Source of the DNA: Adineta ricciae
Lineage: Eukaryota > Rotifera > Eurotatoria > Adinetida > Adinetidae
DNA: 64,000 bases
Direction of reading: 5' to 3'
Assembly: GCA_905250025.1 (NCBI GenBank)
Contig: CAJNOJ010000109.1
Span: 1-64,000 of the forward strand
The notes under the pieces: generated by a model
The model's input: only the letters and a program-made list of their open reading frames with translations
The model's database searches: none
What the model was told of the DNA's origin: nothing
Program-made: the position numbers and the translations under genes
Part shown: positions 22,623 to 33,719 of the stretch, piece by piece
How the letters are laid out: every line of letters starts with the position of its first letter
Position numbering within the stretch: position 1 is the stretch's first letter

Positions 22623-24675
22623 ATGATGGACAACGAAGATAAAACTTCGTTTGATAAGAACATGTTCCAACAGGTATGTGATCTTTGCTTATCTTTAATC
22701 AACTGACATGGTTGTTATTTGATATAGATGTCTTCGTCTCATTCTTCATCGACATCTGATCAAGATGAAATCATAGCAAGAAGAAAACTTGAACAAAAAC
22801 GTCGATTTCAGCAGAAACAAGGCAATGCACATAAAGACGCGGATTCATTGATGCAATCGATGTTTTCAGATTTTAAATTACAGCCAAAACCTCTGGTACA
22901 AAACTCTTCAGGTATGATTGAATCTTTCATTTCCATCTTCAGCTCGAACTCGTTCTTTTCTTCAGAAGAAAATCGTTCAAATCTACATATATCAGGTACG
23001 AATATCAATTTAATCTTTTTGACGCGACTTATAATGATTTTCAAATTAGTACTGAAACCTAATCCAGTAACACAACAATCTCAATCACATGTATCAGTGC
23101 CTGGTGCAGCTGATTGGTCGAAAATCGCATTTGATGATGAATTAAAAACGGTTTTTCATCAAGAAGAAAACATTCCAGTTCAGAATACAAAACAATCCAT
23201 TACATTTCATCATTCCACTGAACAAACACTACTACCTGCATCTAGTTTTGGTAAAACTTGTTTCTTCCCCCAAAACAAACCGAATTGAATATTTTTCTTT
23301 TCTAGTTTACCCATCTTGGTGTTTACAACCGATTGTCTTTCTTCCGCTTGTCTATCAACAAGTATTCGAAGCGTCATGTGTTTCTAATGTTATTCAAACA
23401 TCAGTTCTCTATCCAATTCTTCTCTTATCTGGTCTTCGGCAAGATCAATTAAGTCAAATTTGGTCTCAAGTGAATCTAACACAACCAGGGACATTATCAA
23501 AAGAAGAACTGTTCATGGCCTTAGCTTTAATTGCATTAGCACAGAATACTAATGGACAAATTTATCCAAATGAATATCTTTGTCATTTGACTGACATCCC
23601 AGTACCACATTTTCAAATTCAACAGGAACAAGAGCAAACACAACCATCAGTACCAACGCCGCCACCCCCGCAATCAGTTTATCATCAAGATGATTTTGCT
23701 GATTTTACATCTTTCGAACAAACAAATGAGAGTACAAATGGTGTTACTTTACTCGATTTCGAGGAAAATCATTTGTATCCGCCAGATATGAAAACTACAT
23801 CATCTGAAACACAGTCTATTGCAAGTTTGGAATTACCTATGCCAATCACAAATACCAATCATCAAGATAATACTAGTCAAAAAGGAAATAGTGATAATGT
23901 CTCCTATTCATCTTCTTCGAATACAAATGATGTTGCAGCAACCATTGATACACAAAGTATACATTCAATACCTTCGACTGAACCGTCAAAACTCGGTATA
24001 TATTCAAAAGTATATTTGATTTTCTATTGATGATCTTTTTCTTTTTAGAATTAACTCAATTTTCCTTTTTCTCTGATGACACTTCTCAGCTTGATTCTCA
24101 CATGACTGTATGGATACGTTGCTTTGAAAAATGTCGTGATATTTTATCTCAAGCGAATGAAATCTTTTCGTCAATTGAAAGTCCAACATTATGTACTGAA
24201 GTTTTGCAACAATCACGTACACGTGATTATGTTCAACATTTGCAAGAAATATTTCATGTTCATAAACGAATCTATACAGCAGCGGTTGTCGAACCAACGA
24301 CAACAAATCAACTCACATCACTTTGGAAAGAAATTATCGTCCTATGGATGAATTTACAATCATTCTTCTCTACTGCACATCTTCATCTAGTAATGCAAAG
24401 GATTTTTCTCGTTCAAAACATAGTTTCTTCGCTTCTTTTAGTTAAATGGTGATGACATTGATTATTCATCATTATTGATGAATGATACATCATCATATTG
24501 TTCAATTTGTCTCCTTTCAACTGTTGGTCTTGATTCAGTATTACCAAATTCTTCGTCTTCACTGTTCAACACTGCATGTTTAACATTTGCTGGTCGACTA
24601 TATCATGCACCTTGTGCCAATTTTTATTTGAATCTCATCGATGGCATTTTACCATCGTTAAGGAGATCATCATAA
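22623..24675 (+). CDS. SYNRG: Synergin gamma-like AP-1 adaptor partner with EH domain
   Basis: Multi-exon gene. A short first exon (MMDNEDKTSFDKNMFQQ, donor at 22673) is joined to MSSSHSSSTSDQDE at 22728. Order of parts: charged helix rich in Lys and Gln (ARRKLEQKRRFQQKQ), a linker, an EH domain (LRQDQLSQIWSQVNL, GTLSKEELFMALALIALAQ), a Gln/Pro-rich linker with DDFADFTSFE, the acidic DFxDF type of motif that binds the gamma-adaptin ear, and a C-terminal domain (WIRCFEKCRDIL, SPTLCTEVLQQSRTRDYV, CSICLL, LYHAPCANFYLNLI) matching the conserved synergin C-terminus with its Cys/His residues. The protein works with AP-1 in clathrin trafficking at the trans-Golgi network. It is the first of a run of plus-strand genes to 32.5 kb. 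Confidence 0.85.
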
Positions 24676-24868
24676 GAATAGTTTTCTGTTTATTTACTGT
24701 TCTTGTTTGTATTTTATCATTTTCTTTCTCGTCTACTTTCTATGTACAGTGAACGTTTCTCTATTTTGTGTTGGATTATGGATATATACATATTTATTAT
24801 TTTCAAGTCACATTTAGTAGAAAAAGGAACGATAATTTAAGGAGAATTTTGTTTTCCGCTTCTTTTAG

Positions 24869-25315
24869 ATGGCTGACGATGGAGATTATGATGATGGAGG
24901 TGATATGGGTATGGATGATGATATGGACGAAGACGAATACAATGAAGAAGATCAAGATCTTGATGGAGAGCAAAATACCCAGTCAGGTGGACAACAAACA
25001 CAAGGTGATGAACGAATGGAAATTCTCAACGAAGATGATCTTGGTGGAGGACAACCAGGAGTAAGAACTGATCCATCAAAGCGAATCACAACGCCTTATA
25101 TGACAAAATATGAACGAGCACGTGTTCTTGGTACACGTGCATTACAAATAGCGATGTGTGCACCGTTGATGGTGGAACCCGATGGTGAAACTGATCCATT
25201 ACAAATAGCAATGAGAGAACTGAAGGAGAAGAAAATTCCAATGATTATTCGTCGATATCTACCGGATGGAAGTTTTGAGGATTGGAGTATTGATGAGCTC
25301 ATTATTACTGATTAA
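24869..25315 (+). CDS. POLR2F: RNA polymerase subunit RPB6 (shared by Pol I, II, III), copy 1
   Basis: A 148-aa single-exon reading frame with an acidic Gly/Asp-rich N-terminus and the conserved RPB6 core ([61 protein letters not shown]). Human RPB6 is slightly shorter (about 127 aa), the difference being in the acidic head. RPB6 is an assembly subunit of all three nuclear RNA polymerases. The ATG directly follows an acceptor (gcttcttttag), so the mRNA must be spliced at the start codon, in cis or to a leader. The protein is identical to that of copy 2 at 26043-26489. Confidence 0.97.
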   Translation: MADDGDYDDGGDMGMDDDMDEDEYNEEDQDLDGEQNTQSGGQQTQGDERMEILNEDDLGGGQPGVRTDPSKRITTPYMTKYERARVLGTRALQIAMCAPLMVEPDGETDPLQIAMRELKEKKIPMIIRRYLPDGSFEDWSIDELIITD

Positions 25316-26042
25316 ATTGTTTCCTTGTTATTGTTTGTACTAAATACATGATGAAATGAAATCGTTAAGGTATACGACAGGTTATTATGTTTAAGATTGA
25401 ATGATGTCATCATGGTGTTAAGATGAATAGCATGTAGAAAATCATGAAAAGTCGGACACTGATTAGTAAATGATATGTAAATACTTAGATTCATTTGGAT
25501 TTTTCTTTGCTTTCAAACGTATTAGTCAACCTCAGACATCACTAAAAGAATTGATTCGTGTTAATCTTATTGAAGATGATGTTATTATGTTCAAAATTGT
25601 ACGTTCTACGATACTTATCAAGTTCGCTTTGCTCTTAATGAAAAGTTTGGAAAAACTATATTTAATGTAGAAGAAAGGATGAGGACGCAAGTTTTTCACA
25701 ACTTACAGGTAAATATGTGACAATGTCACAGAACGACCTCTATCCAATATCGAATGACTTATTCATACTGTCGAAAGTCGGCGAATCGAAAAATAGCTAC
25801 TTTTACTGTCTAATTACTGGAAAAAAGAAAATACTGTGTTATTTTTGCGACTTAAGAGCATGAGAATGAAATTACATAAAGGCATATGCAATACTACTGT
25901 TTCGATTTATTTCATTTCTATTCTTTCAACGATGGCCATATTCGAATAGCTGTATAGAATTCCTTTTCCTTTTCTCTGAAACTAAACTGACTATATAACA
26001 AACAATGTTAGACTATAACTATCACTTCTTATTCTGCTTCAG
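25316..26042. other. Spacer between the two RPB6 copies
   Basis: About 730 bases of AT-rich sequence with one open frame at 25470-25670 that has no recognisable content. I saw no repeat of the synergin or CSE1L flanks here. Confidence 0.45.
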
Positions 26043-26489
26043 ATGGCTGACGATGGAGATTATGATGATGGAGGTGATATGGGTATGGATGATGATATGG
26101 ACGAAGATGAATACAACGAAGAAGATCAAGATCTTGATGGAGAACAAAATACCCAGTCAGGTGGACAACAAACACAAGGCGATGAACGAATGGAAATTCT
26201 CAACGAAGATGATCTTGGTGGAGGACAACCAGGAGTAAGAACTGATCCATCAAAGCGAATCACAACGCCTTATATGACAAAATATGAACGAGCACGTGTT
26301 CTTGGTACACGTGCATTACAAATAGCGATGTGTGCACCGTTGATGGTGGAACCCGATGGTGAAACTGATCCATTACAAATAGCAATGAGAGAACTGAAGG
26401 AGAAGAAAATTCCAATGATTATTCGTCGATATCTACCGGATGGAAGTTTTGAGGATTGGAGTATTGATGAATTGATAATAACAGACTGA
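26043..26489 (+). CDS. POLR2F: RNA polymerase subunit RPB6, copy 2
   Basis: Encodes exactly the same 148 residues as copy 1. The nucleotide sequences differ at a few synonymous sites in the acidic region (about codons 20-46) and at nearly every one of the last six codons (ELIITD: GAG CTC ATT ATT ACT GAT versus GAA TTG ATA ATA ACA GAC); the long middle block appears identical. Flanks are unrelated. The ATG follows an acceptor (ttctgcttcag). The CSE1L start codon lies only 73 bases after this stop codon, so this copy is probably co-transcribed with CSE1L. Confidence 0.97.
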   Translation: MADDGDYDDGGDMGMDDDMDEDEYNEEDQDLDGEQNTQSGGQQTQGDERMEILNEDDLGGGQPGVRTDPSKRITTPYMTKYERARVLGTRALQIAMCAPLMVEPDGETDPLQIAMRELKEKKIPMIIRRYLPDGSFEDWSIDELIITD

Positions 26490-26562
26490 ATTTTGTTCTG
26501 TTTTTGTTAGTAATTTAAATTGAAAGTCTTTCTATTTCAGATAGAAATAAATTCTCATAATC

Positions 26563-29500
26563 ATGGAAATTAATGAACAAAATCTCGAAGCACTTTCAAC
26601 ATATTTACGAAAAACATTGTCGCCAAATGGAAACGAACGAACTGAAGGTAAATATTCTCTAATCAAATTCACTTCTGGATCAATAATTGGAAATGATTTC
26701 AGCTGAAAAAACTTTGAAACAAATCGAACGGAATGAAAACTATGCATCTTTACTGTTAACACTCTGTGATCGACAAGCAACATCGGATGAAATCCGTCGT
26801 GCTGCTGTGATCACATTCAAAAATTTCATCAAACGTAATTGGCCATCACTCGATGAATCAAGTTCAATATCAGTTCGTGATCGAAATCATATCAAAGAGC
26901 ATATCATTGATTTAATGAGTCGATCACCTGAACATATTCAAGAACAATTATCCGAAGCGATAACTGTCATTGGAAAATGTGATTTTCCTGAGCAGTGGTC
27001 AACATTACTTGATACGATGATTAAACAGTTTCAGCAACAATCATCAACTTCTTTTCAATCGATCAGTGGTGTTCTCAAAACAGCACATTCTTTATTCGAA
27101 AGATATCGATATGAACAAAAGTCTGATGAGCTCTGGTTGGAAATTAAATTGGTACTCGAAAAATTTGCACCAGCTTTTACTGAATTATTTAAAGTAAAAT
27201 CGAAAGAACGACGTTTTTTGTTTATGTTTATTCGTATGTTTTAGTCTCTGATGAGTTATTATCCACAAAAAGAATCTGATGCTGTCGAAATGAAAAATAT
27301 TTTCAATTCAATTCTTGTTATCGTGAAAATCTTCTACGATCTCAATGCTCAAGTAAACTTTTGCGTCAATCGAGCATTTTCACAGAAAATCTTTACATTT
27401 CCCATAGGAATTACCAGAACATTTCGAAGACAATATTCAGATTTATATGACTCATTTCTTAACATTGTTATCCTACGATCATCCATCACTTCGTTCAAAT
27501 GTAAATCCCATTATTTCTGTGTTCTTTCCTCTCGAATTTTTCCATCGATTAATTTAGAATAACGATCCAGGAGTCTTAGATCAAATTAAGACGGAAATTT
27601 GTCGATGTATCGCACTGTATGCCGATAATTATAGTGATGAATTTAAACCGTATGTTCAACAATTCGCCTTATCGGTTTGGTCTCTGTTAACACGACTAGA
27701 TCTTTCGCCATCGTATGATGAAGTAAGAAAATGTTGTTTTTCAATATTTAATCGATTTGTACAATATCAATTTCGAAGTTGATTGGCACGGCGATGAAGT
27801 TTTTATCAACATTGGCTGCCCGAAGTCATCATTGCAGTATGTTTGAAGGTGGTGATACATTGAAAACAGTGTGTGAACAAGTTATTCTTCCGAATTTATT
27901 TCTTCGAGGTTTGAAAATGCGTTGCTCTTTTGAGGTATGGCAGATAAATTTTGGTTTTTAGAATCTGATGTCGAAGAATTCGAAGACAATCCAGAAGAAT
28001 ATATTCGAAAAGATATCGAAAAATCCGATTCGGCAACTCGACGACGCGCCGCGCATGATTTTCTTCAAGCATTATGCATCTTTTTCGAATCTCAAGTTGT
28101 TCAAATCTACAGTCAATACATCGACACAATGCAAAAGGTAAATTTCCATTTCATTTGAAAATCCTTAATCATTCTCTTCTCTTATTTCAGGAATATTTAC
28201 AAAATCCAGCACAAAACTGGTTAAAAAAAGATACATGCATCTTTCTTGTCTTGGCTCTTGCCTCCAAAGGCGAAACACAAAAGTTCGGCATTACAAAAAC
28301 CAGTTCATTTATCAGTATTCCTGCTTTTTATACATCAAATATTTTACCTGAACTTCAAAATCCAGATGGTAAACAGCATTTCTCTTTGAATTCATATTCA
28401 AAACTCTCCTTGATTTTAGTGAATAGTCTTCCATTAATCAAAGCTGATTGTCTCAAATTTCTAATTGATGTTCGAAGTCAAATCGATCGGGATGCATTAC
28501 TCGTATCAATTCCTCAATGTGTTCGATATTTATCATCGAATAACATTGTCGTGCAAACTTATGCAGCACATGCGATCGAACGTTTATTACTCGTTCGTCA
28601 TCCAACTGATTCAAAGCAAACATCGTACGAATTTCTCTTCTAACAAAAGTTATACTCATTCGTTTATTTAGAATCACCAAAACGGATTTGATTCCACATG
28701 CTCAGACAATGTACGATAGTTTCTTTCGAATTTTAACATCGGAAAAGTCTTATGAAAATGAATATGTTATGCGAGCTGTGATGAGATTGTCATCAGCACT
28801 TCAAGATGGAATTTTACCTTATTTAAATATTTTAATCGAAAAATTAGTGATGATCTTACGACGATCAAGCAAAGTAAAAACATTTCGAGAGAAAAATCTT
28901 CTTTCGAATAAACTCTTTCTCGTTTAGAATCCAAATAAACCAAATTTTAATCATTATTTATTCGAAACTATTACTGTCTTAATTCGAACAAGTGTTTCAC
29001 AAAATGTCACTGTTCTTGATCAATTCGAACAAATACTTTTTCCAGTCTTTACTCCAATCTTTACTGATGATATTGCTGGTAATGAAAGAATTTTTCCTTC
29101 AAAAACTTCCATTCACTCTTCTCTTCCAGAATTTGTTCCATATGTTTTGCAAATCATTGGATTTTTATTGGAATCTCATAAATCAACCATTCCGGATACT
29201 TATCGCGCCTTGTTCCAATCGATTCTCATTCCATCATTTTGGGATCGTAGTGGAAATATTCCAGCACTATCACGACTTTTACAAGCGTATATTGAAAAAG
29301 CTGGTGAAACTATTGTCTTAGAGAAATTGGTAAAGTCAATTTTGGAAATGAGAAAATCTCGAACGTTTTGTTTTTGTTTTTCTCTTTGAATAGACAACTG
29401 TTCTCGGAATCTTTCAACGACTTGTCTCTCAATCGAAAGTTCATGATCACGAAGGTTTCGCGATCTTAAATTCTTTAATTGTTCATTTGCCAAATGGTTG

Positions 29501-30269
29501 TTTGAACAATTATTTTAAAGACATTTTTATTGTTATATTTACACGGTTGACCAAAGCGAAAACACAGAAATTAATTCGATGTATCATTGTGTTTTTTTCG
29601 TATTTCGTTATTAAATACGGAGCGCAAGAATTAATCAATCAAATCGATTCAATTCAAATGAAGTAAGTCATTTCTTCGACACAAAACGTATATTTATTCA
29701 TTGTTTAGTATGTTTCAAATGGTTGTTGAACGTTTATTCATCCCTGAATTATCTAAAGTCAACGAGGAGGAAAAGAAGGTTTGCGCAGTTGCGGTGATAC
29801 ATTTACTGTGCGATCCACAATCAATGACCAGTGGAAATTATTGTAATAGTTTATGGATTAACTTATTACAAGCGTTGCTTCGATTATTTGAATCCAGTAA
29901 TCAATTACAAACAATGTCAGCAGCAGAAAGAAAGAAAGAAGCACAAGAACAAGCAGAAGAAGAGTTACTTGTTGGATTAGATGATACACCAGGTTAATTG
30001 AAGTTGATTTCATAACACTTCTAATCTTAGTTCGTTTTCTCTTAGATTATACACCGGCATTTTCTCGATTGGCTTTTGCGAGAAAAGCACCAACGGATTT
30101 ATTTGGTTCAAGTATTCCTGATCCTCGTTATCATTTAGCCAAATGTTTACATACATTAACAACATCTCAACCGAATCAATTTTTATCCATGATGAGCAAT
30201 GGTCTTTCGCCTGAACATTTATCACATGTTCAACAATATTGTGCATTAGCAAGTGTTACACTTATGTGA
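26563..30269 (+). CDS. CSE1L: Exportin-2 / CSE1L (CAS), importin-alpha re-export receptor
   Basis: Many exons with short introns. The N-terminus (MEINEQNLEALSTYLRKTLS) is followed by an importin-beta N-terminal domain (AAVITFKNFIKRNWPS, LSEAITVIGKCDFPEQWSTL, GVLKTAHSLFERYRYE), the central Cse1 HEAT repeats (YADNYSDEFKPYVQQFA, DEEYIRKD-like segment near 27990-28020), and the C-terminal CAS/CSE1 domain ending FARKAPTDLFGSS, HLAKCLHTLTTSQP, QQYCALASVTLM, as in animal CSE1L. It exports importin-alpha from the nucleus with RanGTP. The start is 23 bases after an acceptor (gtctttctatttcag, ending 26540), itself only 51 bases after the RPB6 copy 2 stop. An AATAAA at 30361-30366 lies downstream. Confidence 0.93.
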
Positions 30270-30444
30270 ATAACCCAGATATCTATCTCTAATCTAGATG
30301 AAATTTTCTTTTCTGTCAAAAAGATTTTTTTATGAAAAAAAACCTATCTGATGTTAAACAAATAAAAGTCATTTGATTATCTCAAAGATAAAATTCAGTA
30401 TTTTTTCTTGAAGATTTCTCCTTCCCCTCACTCTCAGATAAACT

Positions 30445-32472
30445 ATGGCTCAAGATACACCTCGACATTTAAGTCTGGATACCGTTACCCGATCGCCGTC
30501 AAGTTCGTCGCTTCGATCGACAACGACAATCGGTTCTAATCTTTCAACGGTTAGTCAAAGACGACGCGGACTTATAGGAAGGATTGGCAATGGCTTTAAT
30601 TCGATTTTTCGACGGTTTTCTAGCGCACAAACATCGCTAACAGAGATGCAAGTTCAACTTCTGTCTCATCGAACAAACTTTACTCGAGATCAAGTTTTGG
30701 AATGGTAAATAGAATTCATCGAAACTTTCTTAAGGCCCCCTCCCGCCCCTAAAATCGCGATTTTCGTCAAAAAAGTCGATTTTGAGATTTTTACAGGGTT
30801 AGATAGCGCTCGTGTTGCGCTATCGAAATCATTATCATTTCTCTAGTTTTGGACGGTTTTTCAAAATGTTGCATCGATTTTACGAAAACTACTGGTATCA
30901 GAGAAAAATGACTCTTTTGAGATTTTGACTAGTTTTGGGCTTTCTGATCTTTTCATTCGTTTTGATAGTGGGAATCTAGTGATTCTACGAGTGGGGAAAG
31001 CCTTGGCAGCTTCGAAACGCATCAATTCGTCACTTCTTTTTCTTCTCTTACTTATATTCAGGTACTGACGTCACTTTTTCTAAAGTTAGTTCTTTCTACA
31101 TGTATGTGTTACTAGAAGCAAGGTAATAAAGAGATTTTCTCTGCGTTGCACTTAGTTCATTATATTCGAATTGTTTTCTCTCTTTCTTCCATTCGTCATA
31201 TGAAATATTATGTCTGATACGAATTGTTGCTTTGGACACTACGATAGAGTGTGCCAATCGGTGTAGTTTTCATGGACGGGACATATTTAGTAAAAAGGTT
31301 TTAAGCTAACATATCGTTTGTTCGTGCTAGCTTCACACCGATCTATAATCGATAATCTACATTTCGTTTCACTCGGCAAAAGTATTTTGCGTTTTTTTCG
31401 AAACGAGTCATTCGACTTGTTCTCGTTTATGCGTCCCAGATTTCTCAGCCATTTTACAAGGTGGATCGCTCACGAACGTCTCAAATTAAAGAGAAAACTT
31501 TGCTCTACGACGTAATAGAGTCTGACTTCTGATTTTTTTGTTGTGGACACTGATCGTTAAAAGAATCTCCGAAAATACTGTCTCTCGCTTTTCAACCTTT
31601 TTCGTGCAAGAAGCACCAGAAAACATTGACAAGGAATTCTGAAAATCGGGGCCTCTTAGGTTATCAGGATAGGTATCACTTGTCTTTTGACATCTCTAGG
31701 ATTTGATATGCCCGAGAAATCTGGGTCAGGAATACCCACTTTTTGACTCTTGACATCAACGCAACTTCTGAATGGTGCAACATGTAGCGCTGAAATTTTT
31801 GCTGTAATGCATCAGGCCTATGATACACGTTTCCTCAAACTTTCAGCTTGATCAAACTCTCCTGAGTCAAAATTCACCCCTTAAGGATGGGAGGAAAGCC
31901 TTAACGAATTGTTTTTTCGTTTAATTTAATATAGGCACTCAAAATTTATCAATGATTACCCTGATGGGCACATGACTCGAAAGCAATTTATTGCCATGTA
32001 TAAAGCTATGTGCCCAAAAGTCGATGCGGAACGTTTTGCTCGTCATATCTTTCGTGCATTTGACACTGATAGATCGAACACAATTGAATTTCATGAATTT
32101 CTAACTGGTCTATCGATGACATCACCAAACAGTTCATCACATGATAAACTTGAGTGGGTATTTCATGTCTTTGATGTCAATGGTGATGGTGTGTTAACGC
32201 GAAAGGAATGTTTGGAAATTATTGAAGTTATTGTTCGTTTTAATCAGTCTGTACAAGGTGATACATCGAATACAAATTCTGACCAACTTCTTCGCTCAGC
32301 TAAACAATCAATGATGAACATATTTACCAGTGGTAGAAATACTCATAATGATAAATTGACAATGTCTCAATTCGTTGATGGTTGTCTCCACGATGAACTC
32401 ATTTCACAATTATTGGACCCTAAACCAACGACACTGACTAATTCACGCGACAGTCCGACGAATTCCTCATGA
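30445..32472 (+). CDS. Neuronal calcium sensor family protein (KChIP-like), first intron disrupted by an insertion
   Basis: Exon 1 (30445-30704) ends in TG and exon 2 (31935-32472) starts with G, restoring a Trp codon (EW|HSKFINDYPDGHMTRKQF), as in the NCS family. Exon 2 holds the EF-hand core: FARHIFRAFDTDRSNTIEFHEFLTGLS (loop DTDRSNTIEFHE, the usual Gly being Asn), then LEWVFHVFDVNGDGVLTRKECLEIIEVI (canonical loop DVNGDGVLTRKE). A last EF hand is degenerate (SGRNTHNDKLTMSQF). The N-terminus has no MG myristoylation signal; instead it is Ser/Thr-rich, followed by a basic amphipathic stretch (RRRGLIGRIGNGFNSIFRRF), recalling the variable N-termini of Kv-channel-interacting proteins. The start follows an acceptor (ccctcactctcag) by 7 bases. 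The intron is about 1.2 kb, far longer than others here. Confidence 0.82.
30734..31900. mobile_element. TTAA-flanked insertion in NCS intron 1, possible non-autonomous DNA transposon
   Basis: About 1167 bases between TTAA at 30730-30733 and TTAA at 31901-31904. The ends form an imperfect inverted repeat: GGCCCCCTCCCGCCCC on the left, and GGATGGGAGGAAAGCC on the right, whose reverse complement starts GGCTTTCCTCCC. The interior differs in composition from the surrounding introns (for example GCGCTCGTGTTGCGCTATCG) and holds no open frame with recognisable content. A TTAA target is typical of piggyBac-type elements, but the terminal bases are not the usual piggyBac CCC, so the class is uncertain. 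A second copy would be needed to confirm mobility. Confidence 0.5.
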
Positions 32473-33407
32473 AACGTATTCATCTGCTTTCTATTCAACT
32501 CTTCAATTTATTTACAGCGTTTCGTAGTTCAGATAAAATTCTTCTTCCGTTTGTATTTCAAACAAAATCTCTTATTTATCTTCCCTTGTTCTATAAATTC
32601 AATCTCAATCTACACGCTGCTCAGTTTTTTATTAATAAAAAGACTCTCAAAGATGAGAGATGACTTGTATGATATTCTTCCTCTACAATAATACGAATCA
32701 ATTCGATTGTTTAAAAATTAACTGATCCTACTTTCAATAATTCAAATGAACATATTTCACCAAGAGTCATTTTCTTGATACGAACGGAAATCTTTTGCGA
32801 TTGGATATTCCGATGAAAAGATAGGATTAATATCCACAAATAAACTTAATCAGATACACATTCATTTCTAAAAACAACATTCGAATGAAAATATATGAAA
32901 GAATACTTTGATTTTGTATATATACGATGATAGACAACTTATCATCATTGGTAGTGTCAATCATTACAGAATGTTTATATAAATGTCGAATCATTTGAAT
33001 AGTTCGACGATGAAATATATGCGTTCATTTCTTTGACTACTGATGAAAGGATAATATCACTCCATTTTTATTATTCAATGAATATATTTTAACAACAAAA
33101 ACATATGAAATTTAATCTTCAGATTTCCGTATTAATTGTTCAAGAGATTTTCTATATGTTCATCAAATTAACTCAATTGTTTGGAATATTCTTCGCTTCC
33201 ATTGCGAAAAGTTGCCTTGTTAAATATCCGGACACTTCATCACGTATGAAAGTCATATCAATGACTATTTTCAACATTCTCTTTTTGAAAATAAACTTAA
33301 TTCATAAGCGATAAGACAGAACTCACATCAAACTTTTACAATATTAAAAACTCAACAGTTGTTTTGAGGTTTTTGATCATCAATTAGTATTTTTGAGATA
33401 ATTGATT
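32473..33407. other. Intergenic region containing first copy of direct repeat
   Basis: AT-rich sequence after the NCS gene with no recognisable coding content. It contains the 297-bp repeat unit listed separately. Confidence 0.4.
32805..33101 (+). repeat. Direct repeat, copy 1 (matches 35574-35870)
   Basis: About 297 bases, nearly identical to 35574-35870; I see only a few differences, such as GACGATG versus GACGGTG and one near the 3' end. The two units are 2.77 kb apart in the same orientation. There is no open frame inside and no obvious TG..CA ends. Confidence 0.92.
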
Positions 33408-33719
33408 TTAAATATGGAATGGTATCATCAGCCGAGAACTTTTCAATTTCAAGACATTTCGAATAGCTTCAGCTGTTTGATTTGATAAAGAAGAGAAATC
33501 TTGTCGACCACTTGTAAAATGATACATTCCACGTCGACAATGTAATACAAGATGTAAGGCGCATTCTTTCTGTATGTTGTAATCTACCAACGCTCTATCA
33601 ATCTTCGAATTGTTTATCAGAAAATCATAGATGTATAACTTGAAACTTGAATTCGAGTATTTGCAACACAAATTGAGGGTACTACGGAAGACCCGATCAG
33701 CAGAAATACTTGTGTTCAA
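33408..33719 (-). pseudogene. Ubiquitin-like fragment with divergent tail
   Basis: The frame contains a degenerate second half of ubiquitin: ALVDYNIQKECALHLVLHCRRGMY corresponds to the ubiquitin end of DYNIQKESTLHLVLRLRGG followed by an extension. The di-Gly processing site is altered (RRG instead of RGG), and a short tail follows (MYHFTSGRQDFSSLS...AEAIRNVLKL). The ubiquitin N-terminal half is not recognisable upstream in any frame. This may be a decayed fusion gene of ubiquitin with a small tail domain, or an exon of a diverged one. The region lies between the two 297-bp direct repeats. Confidence 0.5.

Noticed and set aside
24775-25064. Overlapping +1 frame across the RPB6 start (also at 26005-26238)
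   Set aside because: It appears in both copies only because the DNA is duplicated; its protein (Met/Ile/Trp-rich) is a frame shadow of the RPB6 acidic head.
26043-26489. RPB6 copy 2 as a plain assembly duplicate of copy 1
   Set aside because: It has consistent synonymous differences, especially in the last six codons, and unrelated flanks, so it is a real second copy on the sequence evidence.
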